Shown here piece by piece: positions 63,500 through 64,000 of a stretch of 64,000 nt of DNA (position 1 is the stretch's first letter; each line of letters opens with the position of its first letter). Under the pieces are notes generated by a model that did no database searches, was not told where the DNA came from, and saw nothing but the letters and a program-made list of their open reading frames with translations. The stretch is from NCBI GenBank assembly GCA_013399855.1, contig VXAY01002359.1, positions 383,776-447,775 of the forward strand, given 5' to 3'. Source of the DNA: Oxyruncus cristatus (Eukaryota; Chordata; Aves; Passeriformes; Cotingidae). A program made the translations under genes and the position numbers.

Positions 63500-63980
63500 T
63501 TAGTTGCTCATCACCCCCTCTCCGCCCCGATCTGCCACCTCGCTCCCTGGGCTGCTCCAGCCAGGACGAAGCCGGTTTGAACCTTCACGCTGAGCCATCG
63601 GAGCGGGCTCGTTTCGGCTGGAGCAGCTCGGGGAGCTCCAGCTCCGCCGGCACAGGGGGAAGCAGCGACACACTGTAAGTGACCCGGCCAGCGGGGCTGA
63701 AGGCCGAGGGAAACACATCCCCACACTGCTGGCTGTGCTCGTACCCTGTGCAGAGCCCCTCCGCACACACGGCCGGGCAGGGGCTGCGCAGCACACGAAC
63801 ACAGCGGGAGGGAAGCGGCTGCGGGCTCCGCCGAGCCGCTCCTCCCTCGCAGCTGATGAGGCTCCAGTCCCTCCCTGCAACCGCAGCTCCGGCTATTTCT
63901 TATTGCTTTCTATTTCCTTGTGGCTCCAGGCACGGAGTCACGGCCGAGCGCCTCCTGGCACAGTGACATCGCCCACGCCG
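63500..63980. promoter_or_regulatory. CpG-rich shoulder near the expected WDFY1 promoter
   Basis: G+C and CpG rise sharply in the last 500 bases after about 5 kb of AT-rich intron. The likeliest reading is the shore of the CpG island that holds WDFY1 exon 1, possibly shared with a divergent MRPL44 promoter as in mammals. A plus-strand donor-like GTAAGT lies at 63675-63680, but no MRPL44-like coding sequence is present. Confidence 0.5.
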
Positions 63981-64000
63981 ATGCCCCACGGAGCACCCCC

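Larger units (their letters stand above)
58204..64000 (-). other. WDFY1: WDFY1 intron 1 (3' part), exon 1 not found
   Basis: From the exon 2 acceptor to the right edge I found no exon ending in the expected ...SED-R split codon on the minus strand and no second gene on the plus strand. Apart from a possible CR1 fragment, an 8-bp AT hairpin near 62127-62147 and CpG enrichment from about 63.5 kb, nothing was recognised. The intron is at least 5.8 kb. Confidence 0.75.

Noticed and set aside
63675..63680. Plus-strand GTAAGT as the donor of an MRPL44 or other first exon
   Set aside because: The sequence before it does not encode an MRPL44-like start and no continuing exon is visible. Six bases of donor consensus are not enough.
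1..64000. CRISPR array, operon, phage, endogenous retrovirus or toxin system
   Set aside because: No regularly spaced repeats, no long terminal repeats or polymerase-like frames, and no prokaryotic gene packing. The window is ordinary vertebrate DNA with split genes.

Overview
This is vertebrate nuclear DNA, most likely from a bird. The supported genes are split into short exons with GT/AG splice sites, separated by AT-rich introns, and nothing in the window looks prokaryotic or viral. The bird assignment is inference. It rests on the compact introns, the very low interspersed-repeat load and a fragment resembling the avian CR1 LINE near the left edge. I cannot name the species, and a non-avian reptile is possible.

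Only two protein-coding genes can be supported, both on the minus strand. AP1S3 (15525-32085) is complete: five coding exons give a 154-residue sigma subunit of the AP-1 clathrin adaptor, and its start codon is the last three bases of exon 1 inside a CpG island. WDFY1 (42208-58203) contributes exons 2-12, which are 364 residues of WD-repeat blades with a PI3P-binding FYVE zinc finger. Exon 1, about 46 residues by comparison with the family, is not in the window and should lie to the right of 64000. The order AP1S3-WDFY1 on one strand matches the amniote neighbourhood in which MRPL44 and SERPINE2 follow and SCG2 lies on the other side.

Layout: 1-15524 is gene-free apart from any AP1S3 3'UTR, with a CR1 fragment, a small CpG islet near 6.4-6.5 kb and simple repeats. 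Next, 15525-32085 is AP1S3, most of it a 13-kb first intron. The stretch 31.4-32.4 kb is the AP1S3 CpG island and promoter. From 32.4 to 42.2 kb lie the AP1S3 upstream region and the WDFY1 3'UTR and flank. WDFY1 exons occupy 42.2-58.2 kb. From 58.2 to 64 kb is WDFY1 intron 1, with CpG content rising from about 63.5 kb towards its expected promoter.

Both products act on endosomal membranes: AP-1 sorts cargo between the trans-Golgi network and endosomes, and WDFY1 binds PI3P on early endosomes. Both have been linked to TLR3 handling in mammals. I found no sign of a new multi-gene system. The observations worth a second look are small: an in-frame open leader upstream of AP1S3, a kappaB-consensus site in its promoter, a CpG islet in gene-free DNA, a perfect 12-bp hairpin, several short exact tandem duplications, and a 17-base homopolymer in the acceptor of the tiny last AP1S3 exon.
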